43,919 nt of DNA from NCBI GenBank assembly GCA_003249785.1, contig QKIB01000047.1, positions 1-43,919 of the forward strand, given 5' to 3'. This stretch comes from Acholeplasmatales bacterium. Its GTDB lineage: Bacteria > Bacillota_I > Bacilli_A > Acholeplasmatales > Acholeplasmataceae. Both the position numbers and the translations under genes were made by a program. The number at the start of each line of letters is the position of its first letter. The stretch's first letter is position 1. A model generated the notes under the pieces. It searched no databases and was not told the origin of the DNA. It was given only the letters and a program-made list of their open reading frames with translations. Positions 7,981-16,102 of the stretch are shown piece after piece.

Positions 7981-8550
7981 ATGTTACAATTACTCATTAG
8001 CTCCATCTTAAGCAATAATATTGCTTTAACCCTAATTCTAGGGATGTGTCCACTGATTGCGATATCAACCAATGTCAAGAATGCTAGAGGCATGGGGATT
8101 GCTGTCGTGCTGGTCGTTACCATCACAGCAGTGATCAATTATCCAATCTACCAGTTGCTCAAAGCAACCGGTACAGAGGACATCAGCTTGTTGGTTTTCA
8201 TCATTACGATTGCTGCAACTGTTCAGATTTTAGAAATCTTACTTGAAAAATATATTCCATCACTTTATTCAGCATTTGGTATTTACTTACCACTGATTAC
8301 CGTCAACTGTGTTGTGCTTGCTGTCAGTTTGTTCTTTGTCAATAGAGAATACAATTATGGACAAACCGCAGTCTTCGCATTTGGATCATCCGTAGGGTGG
8401 TTATTAGCGATTGTCTTGGTTGCATCCATTCGTGAAAAACTGGCAGTTTATGGCAATTTACCCAAAGGTCTCAGAGGGAAAGCCATTGTCTTTATGATTT
8501 TAGGTATTTTGGCACTTGCTTTTGCCGGATTCAAAGGTTTAGCATTCTAG
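7981..8550 (+). CDS. rnfA: RnfA/NqrE-like membrane subunit with cluster cysteines
   Basis: A 189-residue six-helix subunit, pseudosymmetric partner of RnfE. LGMCPLIA (C23) and TVNCVVLA (C110) supply the other two [2Fe-2S] ligands. AGGAGAG precedes the start, 11 bases after rnfE. Normal length and motifs. Confidence 0.9.
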   Translation: MLQLLISSILSNNIALTLILGMCPLIAISTNVKNARGMGIAVVLVVTITAVINYPIYQLLKATGTEDISLLVFIITIAATVQILEILLEKYIPSLYSAFGIYLPLITVNCVVLAVSLFFVNREYNYGQTAVFAFGSSVGWLLAIVLVASIREKLAVYGNLPKGLRGKAIVFMILGILALAFAGFKGLAF

Positions 8551-8562
8551 GAGGGTGACAGT

Positions 8563-9642
8563 ATGTATGTGTTTTTACCATTGATCATTTTAGGAGTTCT
8601 CCTTTTGATCACGGGCATTTTAATCTTGCTTGACTATATCTTTGGCGGCAGCGCTGAAAAAACAATCATCCTAAATGGTGATACTGAACTTGTTGTTACC
8701 GGAGATGATACCGTTCTATCCACCTTATCACAAAACCAGATTTTCATTCCATCTGCTTGTGGTGGTAAAGCAACCTGCGGGCTATGTAAGTTTCATATGG
8801 AAGGCGATGTGCCACCGGTCAAGCCAACGGAAGAACCTTTTTTGACGAACAGTGAAATCGAAGAAGGTATCCGCTTATCATGCCAAGTCAAAGTCAAAGA
8901 CAAGATGAAGATTTTATTACCCCCAGGCTTGCTTACTGCAAAGGAATTTCATTCAGAAGTCACTGAAATCGAAGAACTTACATATGATATCAAACGTGTT
9001 CGTTTTGAATTAAAGTCACCAAATCATGTAGAATTTAAACCTGGACAGTTCATGCAAATCAAAGTACCTGGGATTGATGTCATTCGTGCGTATTCACTCG
9101 CATCAGATCCAGCGCATACTGATTATGTTGAAATGCTGATTCGTCTTGTCCCAAAGGGACAGGCTACAACTTATGTCCATAAAGCACTTCAAGTTGGTGA
9201 TAAAGCGATTTTGATTGGTCCATTTGGCGAATTCTATTTGCGTGAAGCATCAGATCGTCCGATTGTTTGTATTGCTGGTGGTTCAGGAAAAGCGCCAATT
9301 CGATCGATTTTATTCAGACTTAAGGCGTTGGGTATGCCAAGAAAAGTCAAATATTTCTTTGGTGCGAAATCTGTCAAGGACTTATATTACACAGAAGAAT
9401 TCATGGAACTGCAAAAAGAATTCCCGAATTTTGAATATATTCCTGCTTTATCTGCACCTGATGAAAGCGACAACTGGAAAGGTGAAGTCGGATTGATCAC
9501 AGATGTCCTTGATCGTCATTCTGGAGATTTATCCGGTGCTGAAGCTTATCTTTGTGGGTCACCAGGGATGATTAATGCATGTATTAATGTTTTGAATAAG
9601 CATCAGATCAAGACAGAAAACGTTTATTACGATAAATTCTGA
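8563..9642 (+). CDS. nqrF: NqrF-type NADH dehydrogenase subunit ([2Fe-2S], FAD)
   Basis: Electron-input subunit that oxidises NADH at the cytoplasmic face. In order: N-terminal anchor helix (2-27); plant-type ferredoxin domain with C66, C72, C75 and C107; an FAD-binding domain with RAYSLAS (175-181); and an NAD-binding domain with AGGSGKAPIRS (238-248) and LCGSPGM near the C-terminus. At 359 residues it is somewhat shorter than NqrF of Vibrio (about 407). AGGAGGGTGA precedes the start. Finding NqrF joined to RnfD/G/E/A-sized subunits, with no NqrA, RnfB or RnfC beside it, is unusual. Last gene of the operon. Confidence 0.92.
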   Translation: MYVFLPLIILGVLLLITGILILLDYIFGGSAEKTIILNGDTELVVTGDDTVLSTLSQNQIFIPSACGGKATCGLCKFHMEGDVPPVKPTEEPFLTNSEIEEGIRLSCQVKVKDKMKILLPPGLLTAKEFHSEVTEIEELTYDIKRVRFELKSPNHVEFKPGQFMQIKVPGIDVIRAYSLASDPAHTDYVEMLIRLVPKGQATTYVHKALQVGDKAILIGPFGEFYLREASDRPIVCIAGGSGKAPIRSILFRLKALGMPRKVKYFFGAKSVKDLYYTEEFMELQKEFPNFEYIPALSAPDESDNWKGEVGLITDVLDRHSGDLSGAEAYLCGSPGMINACINVLNKHQIKTENVYYDKF

Positions 9643-9670
9643 TTGTTTGTCAAATGAAATCATCAAAATC

Positions 9671-9699
9671 AAATAGGAACTTCGGTTTCTATTTTTTTT
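9671..9699 (+). terminator. terminator of the cyd-rnf-nqr operon
   Basis: AAATAGGAAC-TTCG-GTTTCTATTT stem with a stable TTCG tetraloop and a following T run. Confidence 0.9.
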
Positions 9700-9753
9700 G
9701 TTTTTAGAGTAAATAGAATGGAGAGCCTCTACTATAGGGCAGGAGGACTCACT

Positions 9754-11301
9754 ATGAAAAAAATATGTTTGATTTTGATGATGTTAGGAATAGGGATCTA
9801 TATTTCGCAGTTTGATGTCAAAGCATCAGAAGCAGATGGCTATCCAGTTGGAAAGAATTATTTAGATTTGCATAATTTGATCATCAAATCCGATAATTCT
9901 TATTATGCATACACGAAAGATCCAATTTTGTTGAAAAGCAATCTGCTTTACACCATCGTCTTGGATTTTGATTTTTTGGGTCAACAAAGCGATGATTTAG
10001 GCAATATCTTTGTTGGAATTGAATCACTGCCATCACATGATATACAGACAATGATCATGATTGGTGATATAGAACATGAACGCGCGTATGTCGAATTTGC
10101 GATTGATGACACATATATTCAAATCACAGATCTACCGATGATGGCTACGGGGTATAATGCCATTTTGTATGAAGGATCTTATGATGATTTTACTGGTTTT
10201 GAACCATATTTGGACATGAATGAAGTCCTTACCTATCAAGGTGTGCTTCCGATGGATTATGATGCATTAATGGATATGAATGAAATCGAATCTTACCTTC
10301 ATGTCACAGATCCTTATGGGACACCTATTGGAATGACAATCGAAAGTGATGGATACTCATCAAGTTCAAAATTACCTGGAGTATATCAAGTGGTCTTCAT
10401 GTCAACATTCAATCAGATCACGAAAAGATTTTATTTAGAAGTACGGGTTTTTGATCAAACAGCACCTGTGATTCACGATCCTGGAAGATTAACTATTCCC
10501 TTGAGTGAGAAAGTACCCGTTGAATCGATCATTGACACACTTATTGTCACGGATAATGTCGATACGTTTTCCTCTGCGGATTTAACCATTCTTTCGGATA
10601 CGTATTCATCAAAGACAACCGTAGGTTCAGCATCTATAGCAGTTGAAGTGACAGATTCCAGCGGGAATGTCAGTTCATTGATCATCCCGATTGATCTGAT
10701 TGATCTGAAAGGTCCTGATATTACTGGCCCAGAAGCTTTATTCATTTATACAACGGATACACCGATGACACAAAGTGACATTTTGAGTTATTACACGATT
10801 ATTGATGATGTTGATGGAACCAATGTGTTTGTCACCTTCTTATCTGATCAGTATCATCAAACTCAAGTCCCTGGTGTTTATGTCATTACGATTAAATCTG
10901 CCGATTCGCAAAATAACATCAAGACCAAGACTGTGTCCATTCATGTCATTGAAAACAGAGGACCTAGCTTTTCTACTGAAGCACTGATTTTAAATACAGA
11001 TACGGCAAATCAGATGTCAGATGAAGCATTGATTGATTGGTTTTCGAATCATGCACTGTCTTCAGGTTTGAGTGTTTCTAATGTCAGTATACGTTTTAAT
11101 GAGTATGCCAATCATCAGTCAGAAGATGGAACATACTATGTCTATCTAATCTATGAAGAACAAGGAGAAATGAAAACATCAAGAATATTGATAGAAGTTA
11201 ATGACGAAGAAAAAACTTTAAATATCATGCCTTATGCAATCTTCGGTACAATTGGTGTGATCGGTTTAGCTGTCTTCATCATTATCAAAAAGAAAAAATA
11301 A
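9754..11301 (+). CDS. membrane-anchored surface protein with Ig-like repeats
   Basis: A 515-residue protein of unknown function. ATG 9754 has AGGAGG upstream; an in-frame earlier start does not. It has a signal peptide (about 1-28), an N-terminal region of about 200 residues that I do not recognise, then three repeats of about 83 residues starting near 237 (APVI), 320 (GPDITG) and 403 (GPSF). Their TVSVxDSSGN-like patterns resemble bacterial Ig-like/DUF5011 or HYR modules. A C-terminal helix (about 492-511) followed by four lysines anchors it to the membrane, with no LPXTG. Likely cell-surface adhesion or scaffolding, by inference from architecture. It is monocistronic, between terminators. 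Confidence 0.75.
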   Translation: MKKICLILMMLGIGIYISQFDVKASEADGYPVGKNYLDLHNLIIKSDNSYYAYTKDPILLKSNLLYTIVLDFDFLGQQSDDLGNIFVGIESLPSHDIQTMIMIGDIEHERAYVEFAIDDTYIQITDLPMMATGYNAILYEGSYDDFTGFEPYLDMNEVLTYQGVLPMDYDALMDMNEIESYLHVTDPYGTPIGMTIESDGYSSSSKLPGVYQVVFMSTFNQITKRFYLEVRVFDQTAPVIHDPGRLTIPLSEKVPVESIIDTLIVTDNVDTFSSADLTILSDTYSSKTTVGSASIAVEVTDSSGNVSSLIIPIDLIDLKGPDITGPEALFIYTTDTPMTQSDILSYYTIIDDVDGTNVFVTFLSDQYHQTQVPGVYVITIKSADSQNNIKTKTVSIHVIENRGPSFSTEALILNTDTANQMSDEALIDWFSNHALSSGLSVSNVSIRFNEYANHQSEDGTYYVYLIYEEQGEMKTSRILIEVNDEEKTLNIMPYAIFGTIGVIGLAVFIIIKKKK

Positions 11302-11320
11302 GATAAGTTTAAAAAAAGAA

Positions 11321-11349
11321 TTGACTCTGGTGATAAAAAAGGGTATAAT
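11321..11349 (+). promoter_or_regulatory. promoter of tRNA-Leu
   Basis: TTGACT (11321-11326), a 17-base spacer and TATAAT (11344-11349), 10 bases before the tRNA. Confidence 0.85.
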
Positions 11350-11358
11350 TCTTTTTGC

Positions 11359-11443
11359 GCGGGTATGGCGAAATTGGCAGACGCACTAGACTTAGGATCT
11401 AGCGCCGCAAGGCGTGCAGGTTCAACTCCTGTTACCCGCACCA
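11359..11443 (+). tRNA. tRNA-Leu (UAG)
   Basis: Class II tRNA with a long variable arm, acceptor GCGGGTA/TACCCGC, anticodon loop CTTAGGA (anticodon TAG) and encoded CCA. Confidence 0.95.
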
Positions 11444-11451
11444 AATCAAAG

Positions 11452-11475
11452 AAAAGACGACTTTGTCGTTTTTTT
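11452..11475 (+). terminator. terminator after tRNA-Leu
   Basis: Stem AAAGACGAC/GTCGTTTTT with a TTT loop running into the T tract, nine bases after the tRNA. Confidence 0.8.
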
Positions 11476-11531
11476 ATTTGAAACACCGTTTTTAGAACTT
11501 ATCTAAAGTCATGTGAAAATGTAAAAAGCAC

Positions 11532-11560
11532 TTAAAATCTTTCTGAAAATGATGTATAAT
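11532..11560 (+). promoter_or_regulatory. probable promoter of the peroxiredoxin-PFOR operon
   Basis: TATAAT at 11555-11560 with a weak -35 (TTAAAA, 11532-11537) at 17 bases. Confidence 0.5.
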
Positions 11561-11600
11561 GAAAATGTTGGAAAAATCGAATCAAAATAGGAGGGATCAA

Positions 11601-12056
11601 ATGCTCGAAAAAGGAACCAAAGTCAGAGACTTTTCACTACCTGACGCCTTTGGGAATTTGCATCATTTATCCGATTTCACTGGACGAAAAGTAGTCATCT
11701 ATTTTTATCCTAAAGATGATACACCTGGATGTACGACTCAAGCATGTGCGTTTCGCGATGCATATGATGATTTCAAGAGAAAAGACATCATCGTCATAGG
11801 AATCAGTAAGGATTCTCCAAAAAGTCACGAAAAATTCATCAAGAAATATCATTTGCCATTCTTGATCTTAAGCGATGAAGACCTCAAGGTGATTGAATAC
11901 TTTGGCGTTTATGTCGAAAAGAGCATGTATGGAAAAAAATATATGGGTGTCCAACGCTCGACGTTTATTTTAGACGAATCAGGGGTTGTAACACATGTGT
12001 TTGAAAAGGCATCTCCAAGTGAGAATGCAGACGATATATTGAAAGTACTTAAATAG
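11601..12056 (+). CDS. bcp: thioredoxin-dependent peroxiredoxin, BCP type
   Basis: A 151-residue AhpC/TSA-family thiol peroxidase that reduces H2O2 and organic peroxides. TPGCTTQAC places the peroxidatic C44 and resolving C49 as in the BCP/PrxQ class. ATG 11601 follows TAGGAGGG; the in-frame ATG at 11559 overlaps the promoter. The gene ends 18 bases before the PFOR start and is likely cotranscribed with it. A peroxide scavenger beside an oxygen-labile iron-sulphur enzyme makes physiological sense, and the same genome carries a bd-type oxidase. Confidence 0.92.
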   Translation: MLEKGTKVRDFSLPDAFGNLHHLSDFTGRKVVIYFYPKDDTPGCTTQACAFRDAYDDFKRKDIIVIGISKDSPKSHEKFIKKYHLPFLILSDEDLKVIEYFGVYVEKSMYGKKYMGVQRSTFILDESGVVTHVFEKASPSENADDILKVLK

Positions 12057-12074
12057 ATATTGGAGGTATTATTT

Positions 12075-15000
12075 ATGGTAGCAAAAAAAGTGATTAAATC
12101 CATGGATGGAAATGAAGCTGCGGCATATTGTGCCTATGCGTTCTCCGAAGTAGCTGGGATTTACCCAATTACACCATCCTCCCCAATGGCTCAATATGTT
12201 GACCTTTGGGCATCAGAAGGCAAAAAGAATTTATTCGGAATGCCAGTTAAAGTTGTAGAAATGCAGAGTGAAGCCGGTGCTGCAGGAACCGTCCACGGTT
12301 CGTTGCAGATGGGTGTCTTGACAACAACCTTCACAGCATCTCAAGGGTTATTGTTGAAGTTGCCAAACATGTACAAAATTTCTGGTCAATTGTTGCCAGG
12401 TGTCATCCATGTTGCTGCACGTAGTATTGCTGCACAGGCATTATCGATCTTCGGTGACCATCAGGATGTTATGGCTGCACGTCAGACAGGATTTGCGATG
12501 CTCGCATCCACTGGTGTTCAATGTGCCATGGACTTAGCAGGTATTGCACATTTATCCGCAATTAAAACCAGTGTACCTTTCTTACACTTCTTTGACGGAT
12601 TCAGAACATCTCATGAAGTCCAATCCATCGAAGTGATGGATTATGAAGTCTTCGATCGTCTTTTAGACAAAGAAGCAGTTGCTAAATTCAGATCAAAAGG
12701 ACTCAATCCTGCGCATCCAGTCACACGTGGTAGTGCACAATCTGATGATGTCTATTTCCAGACAAGAACTTTACAGAATTCACATTATGCAGGTGTACCT
12801 GATGTTGTTGCTGAATACATGGAAGAAATTTCTAAAGTCACTGGAAGACCTTATGCACCATTTGTTTATTATGGTGACAAAGAAGCAACTGATGTCATCA
12901 TCGCAATGGGTTCCGTAATTGAAACAGCACAACAGACAGTTGACTATCTTTTGGAACAAGGCAAGAAAGTCGGATTGTTATCCGTTCATCTCTACCGTCC
13001 ATTCAGCGCTGAATATTTTCTAAAGGCAATGCCAAAGACGGCAAAGAGAGTCACTGTCCTTGATCGTACGATCGAACAAGGCGCTCCTGGCGATCCATTA
13101 TACTTGGATGTCAAGTCTGTCTATTACACACAAGCAAATCAACCTGTTATCTTAGGTGGACGTTATGGTTTATCATCCAAAGATACAACACCAGCAATGA
13201 TTCTTTCTGTTTATGAAAACATGGCTGGCGAACAAAAAGACCAATTCACCATCGGTATTGAAGATGACGTCACACATACCTCCTTAAAATATGCATCAAA
13301 CAACGACATCACAGATAAAGATACAACCGAATTGTTGTTCTTCGGTCTTGGTTCTGACGGAACCGTTGGAGCAACCAAGAACATTACGAAGATTATTGGT
13401 GACCACACATCTCTTTACTCACAAGCTTATGCATCATATGACTCTAAAAAAGCTGGTGGGGTCACGCGCATGCACGTGCGTTTCTCAAAGAATCCTATTA
13501 AATCGACCTATTTAGTCAACTATCCACACTTCGTTTCCTGTTCAACAGACAGTTACTTGACGAAGTACGATATGCTGAAAGGTTTGAGACAAGGTGGAAC
13601 ATTCTTATTAAACACACAAACACCTAAAGAAGACGTTGAAAACTTGTTGCCAAACAAAGTAAAACGTCAACTCGCTCAGAAAAAAGCCAAGTTCTATATC
13701 ATCAATGCTGTAGACTTAGCTTATGAAATCGGATTGGGCAGAAGAATCAATACCATTATGCAATCTGCATTCTTCAAACTCAATGACAACTTGCTCCATG
13801 CTGATGATGCCAACAAGTATATGAAGGCTTATGCTGAAAAGACTTATGGTCGTAAAGGTGATGCCATCGTTCAGATGAATGCTGCAGCTATCGATGCAGG
13901 ATACATCAACTTAGAAGAAATCAAAGTCAATCCTGACTGGGCAGTTCTTGAAGATGAAGTTGTTGTGGAAGATCAAAACCGTCCTGATTATGTCAGAAAG
14001 ATTGCTGATATCGTCAATGCAATCGAAGGTGATTCACTCCCTGTCTCTGCATTCTTAGGCTATGAAGATGCACACATGGAAAATGGGTCAACCGCTTATG
14101 AAAAGCGTGGTGTAGCAAACTATGTTCCAGAATGGAGAAGTGAAAACTGTATCCAATGTAACCAATGTGTCTTTGCATGTCCTCATGCTGTCATTAGATC
14201 CTTCTTGGTAGATGAAACTGAACAAGCAAATGCGCCAGAAGGTGCTAAATTATTAGATGCCAAAGGTAAAGGCATGGAAGGTATGAAGTTCACCATTCAG
14301 GTATCGACATTAGATTGTACAGAATGTGGCGTTTGTGTTCAGGTATGTCCTACACCTAATAAATCATTGGCTATGGTTCCAATCGGAGACGAACTTGCTA
14401 AGAATTCTCAACAAACAGCTGATTATTTCTTCAATGAAGTGACTTATAAAGACCTAGGTTTCGATAGTGCGAAGAATCTTGCATTCCATCAACCACTCTT
14501 TGAATTCTCAGGCGCTTGTGCTGGTTGTGGTGAAACACCTTATATCAAGGCACTTACACAACTTTACGGTGATCATATGGTCATCGCTAATGCAACCGGA
14601 TGTTCATCCATCTATGGTGGATCATTCCCAGCAACACCTTATACAAAGAATAAAGAAGGTTTTGGTCCTGCTTGGGCAAACTCATTATTCGAAGACAATG
14701 CTGAATTCGGTTTTGGTATGAGAGTCGCTTATGAAACCATGAGAGACAGAGTACAAACACTCCTTGCTGATCATTTAGATGAAATGCCAGAATCACTCAA
14801 GGTCTTGGCTGAAGAATGGTTAGCAAACCGCAAGTCAGCTGAAATCACTAGAAAGATCAACAATGACTTGGTTGCTGAACTTGAAAAGGTCAACAAACCT
14901 TATGCAAAAGAACTTCTAAGCATCAAAGACTACTTCGTCAAAGTTTCCCAATGGATCGTTGGTGGAGATGGTTGGGCTTATGATATCGGCTTTGGTGGTA

Positions 15001-15614
15001 TCGACCATGTCATCGCAAATAGCGAAGATGTCAACATTCTTGTTTTGGATACAGAAGTTTATTCCAACACTGGTGGTCAATCCTCTAAATCAGCACCATC
15101 CGGATCTATTGCCAAGTTTACTGCAGCAGGTAAGCCAGGTAAGAAGAAGGATTTAGGTGCCATCGCAATGAGCTATGGTCATGTCTATGTCGCACAGATT
15201 TCACATGGTGCTTCTCAAGCTCAAGTGCTTAAAGCGATGAAGGAAGCTGAAAGTTATGATGGACCATCCATCGTGATCGCCTATGCACCATGTATCGAAC
15301 ATGGTATCAAGGGTGGTTTAACTAATTCATTCTCTCAAGCGAAACTTGCAACACACTGTGGTTACTGGCCAACATATCGTTTTGACCCAAGAAGAGAAGT
15401 AGAAGGACTCAATCCTTTCCAACTTGATGGTAAAGCACCATCTTGGGACAAATATCATGACTATCTCTTGAGTGAAGCAAGATATGCTCAGCTTGCACAG
15501 ATTAATCCTGAACATGCTGCCCAACTTCTTGACAAGAACTTAAGTGATGCCAAGAGAAGATACAAGATGTACTTGAGATATGCAGCGATGGATTATTCCA
15601 AATCAGAAGAATAA
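12075..15614 (+). CDS. nifJ: pyruvate:ferredoxin (flavodoxin) oxidoreductase
   Basis: Homodimer-type PFOR (1179 residues), oxidising pyruvate with CoA to acetyl-CoA, CO2 and reduced ferredoxin. ATG 12075 follows TGGAGG by eight bases. The N-terminal YPITPSSPMA belongs to the domain I active site. The ferredoxin domain (about 690-780) has CIQCNQCVFACP and CTECGVCVQVCP, each a [4Fe-4S] ligand set. CAGCGETPY (near 815) supplies ligands of the proximal cluster. The TPP-binding region GDGWAYDIGFGG with DTEVYSNTGGQ lies at about 955-1000. Complete, with no frameshift. Whether its ferredoxin feeds the Rnf-like complex is unclear, because RnfB and RnfC are not in the window. Confidence 0.97.
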   Translation: MVAKKVIKSMDGNEAAAYCAYAFSEVAGIYPITPSSPMAQYVDLWASEGKKNLFGMPVKVVEMQSEAGAAGTVHGSLQMGVLTTTFTASQGLLLKLPNMYKISGQLLPGVIHVAARSIAAQALSIFGDHQDVMAARQTGFAMLASTGVQCAMDLAGIAHLSAIKTSVPFLHFFDGFRTSHEVQSIEVMDYEVFDRLLDKEAVAKFRSKGLNPAHPVTRGSAQSDDVYFQTRTLQNSHYAGVPDVVAEYMEEISKVTGRPYAPFVYYGDKEATDVIIAMGSVIETAQQTVDYLLEQGKKVGLLSVHLYRPFSAEYFLKAMPKTAKRVTVLDRTIEQGAPGDPLYLDVKSVYYTQANQPVILGGRYGLSSKDTTPAMILSVYENMAGEQKDQFTIGIEDDVTHTSLKYASNNDITDKDTTELLFFGLGSDGTVGATKNITKIIGDHTSLYSQAYASYDSKKAGGVTRMHVRFSKNPIKSTYLVNYPHFVSCSTDSYLTKYDMLKGLRQGGTFLLNTQTPKEDVENLLPNKVKRQLAQKKAKFYIINAVDLAYEIGLGRRINTIMQSAFFKLNDNLLHADDANKYMKAYAEKTYGRKGDAIVQMNAAAIDAGYINLEEIKVNPDWAVLEDEVVVEDQNRPDYVRKIADIVNAIEGDSLPVSAFLGYEDAHMENGSTAYEKRGVANYVPEWRSENCIQCNQCVFACPHAVIRSFLVDETEQANAPEGAKLLDAKGKGMEGMKFTIQVSTLDCTECGVCVQVCPTPNKSLAMVPIGDELAKNSQQTADYFFNEVTYKDLGFDSAKNLAFHQPLFEFSGACAGCGETPYIKALTQLYGDHMVIANATGCSSIYGGSFPATPYTKNKEGFGPAWANSLFEDNAEFGFGMRVAYETMRDRVQTLLADHLDEMPESLKVLAEEWLANRKSAEITRKINNDLVAELEKVNKPYAKELLSIKDYFVKVSQWIVGGDGWAYDIGFGGIDHVIANSEDVNILVLDTEVYSNTGGQSSKSAPSGSIAKFTAAGKPGKKKDLGAIAMSYGHVYVAQISHGASQAQVLKAMKEAESYDGPSIVIAYAPCIEHGIKGGLTNSFSQAKLATHCGYWPTYRFDPRREVEGLNPFQLDGKAPSWDKYHDYLLSEARYAQLAQINPEHAAQLLDKNLSDAKRRYKMYLRYAAMDYSKSEE

Positions 15615-15636
15615 AAAACGAACCAAATTCAATCTC

Positions 15637-15676
15637 AAAAGTTGATTTCACTACACCGTGGAATCAACTTTTTTTA
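15637..15676 (+). terminator. strong terminator after PFOR
   Basis: Stem of about 15 bp, AAAAGTTGATTTCAC against GTGGAATCAACTTTT, around TACACC, followed by T residues. Confidence 0.92.
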
Positions 15677-15887
15677 TGAAGTGAACTTGAATTTCATGCT
15701 TTTGCTTTTTAGAGACTATCTGTTTAAGAAAGGGGTCTATTGTAAATATAGAGTTTCAAATCATTTGAATTTCAAACCTTACTACTTTGTATTTTATATC
15801 ATCTATAATCAATAAAATTAAAAAAAACATAAAAGACTTATAAAGAGGGTTTATCAAGAGTAAAGCACCCAATATTAAGGTTAAAAA

Positions 15888-15901
15888 TGAAAACGATTTC
15901 A
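15888..15901 (+). promoter_or_regulatory. CcpA-type cre site
   Basis: TGAAAACGATTTCA fits the cre consensus TGWNANCGNTNWCA at every position. It lies about 120 bases upstream of the oppA -35, a position more usual for activation or for an unrecognised upstream promoter than for simple blocking. The HPr-like protein at 36723 keeps the serine needed for CcpA co-regulation. Confidence 0.5.
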
Positions 15902-16022
15902 TTGATAAAAAATAAAATACTATGTATTTTATTATTTAATATCTTAAATGCTATATGCTTTCATAAAACATAGTTGATTTTTAAAATCATGCATTTTTAT
16001 TGAAAATCATCAAGTGGTGAGG

Positions 16023-16051
16023 TTGACAAAAATAGGTCTAGAGTGTATAAT
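16023..16051 (+). promoter_or_regulatory. promoter of oppA
   Basis: Consensus TTGACA (16023-16028), a 17-base spacer and TATAAT (16046-16051); the best match to consensus in the window. Confidence 0.9.
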
Positions 16052-16064
16052 AACTTCTAAATCC

Positions 16065-16080
16065 CTTATGCAATCATAAG
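16065..16080 (+). promoter_or_regulatory. inverted repeat in the oppA leader
   Basis: CTTATG-CAAT-CATAAG directly after the predicted transcription start. It could be an operator or a 5' stabilising hairpin; there is no further evidence. Confidence 0.35.
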
Positions 16081-16102
16081 GTAATAAAATAGGAGGAGTA
16101 AA

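Larger units (their letters stand above)
15677..16102 (+). other. AT-rich regulatory region upstream of oppA
   Basis: No credible gene. It holds a palindrome TTCAAATCATTTGAA (15755-15769), a cre-like site (15888-15901), the oppA promoter (16023-16051) and an inverted repeat in the leader (16065-16080). Confidence 0.6.

Noticed and set aside
3065-8550. The two rnf sets as an assembly duplication
   Set aside because: Proteins differ at most positions, one set has a fusion and lacks cysteines, and DNA identity is low; these are diverged paralogues.
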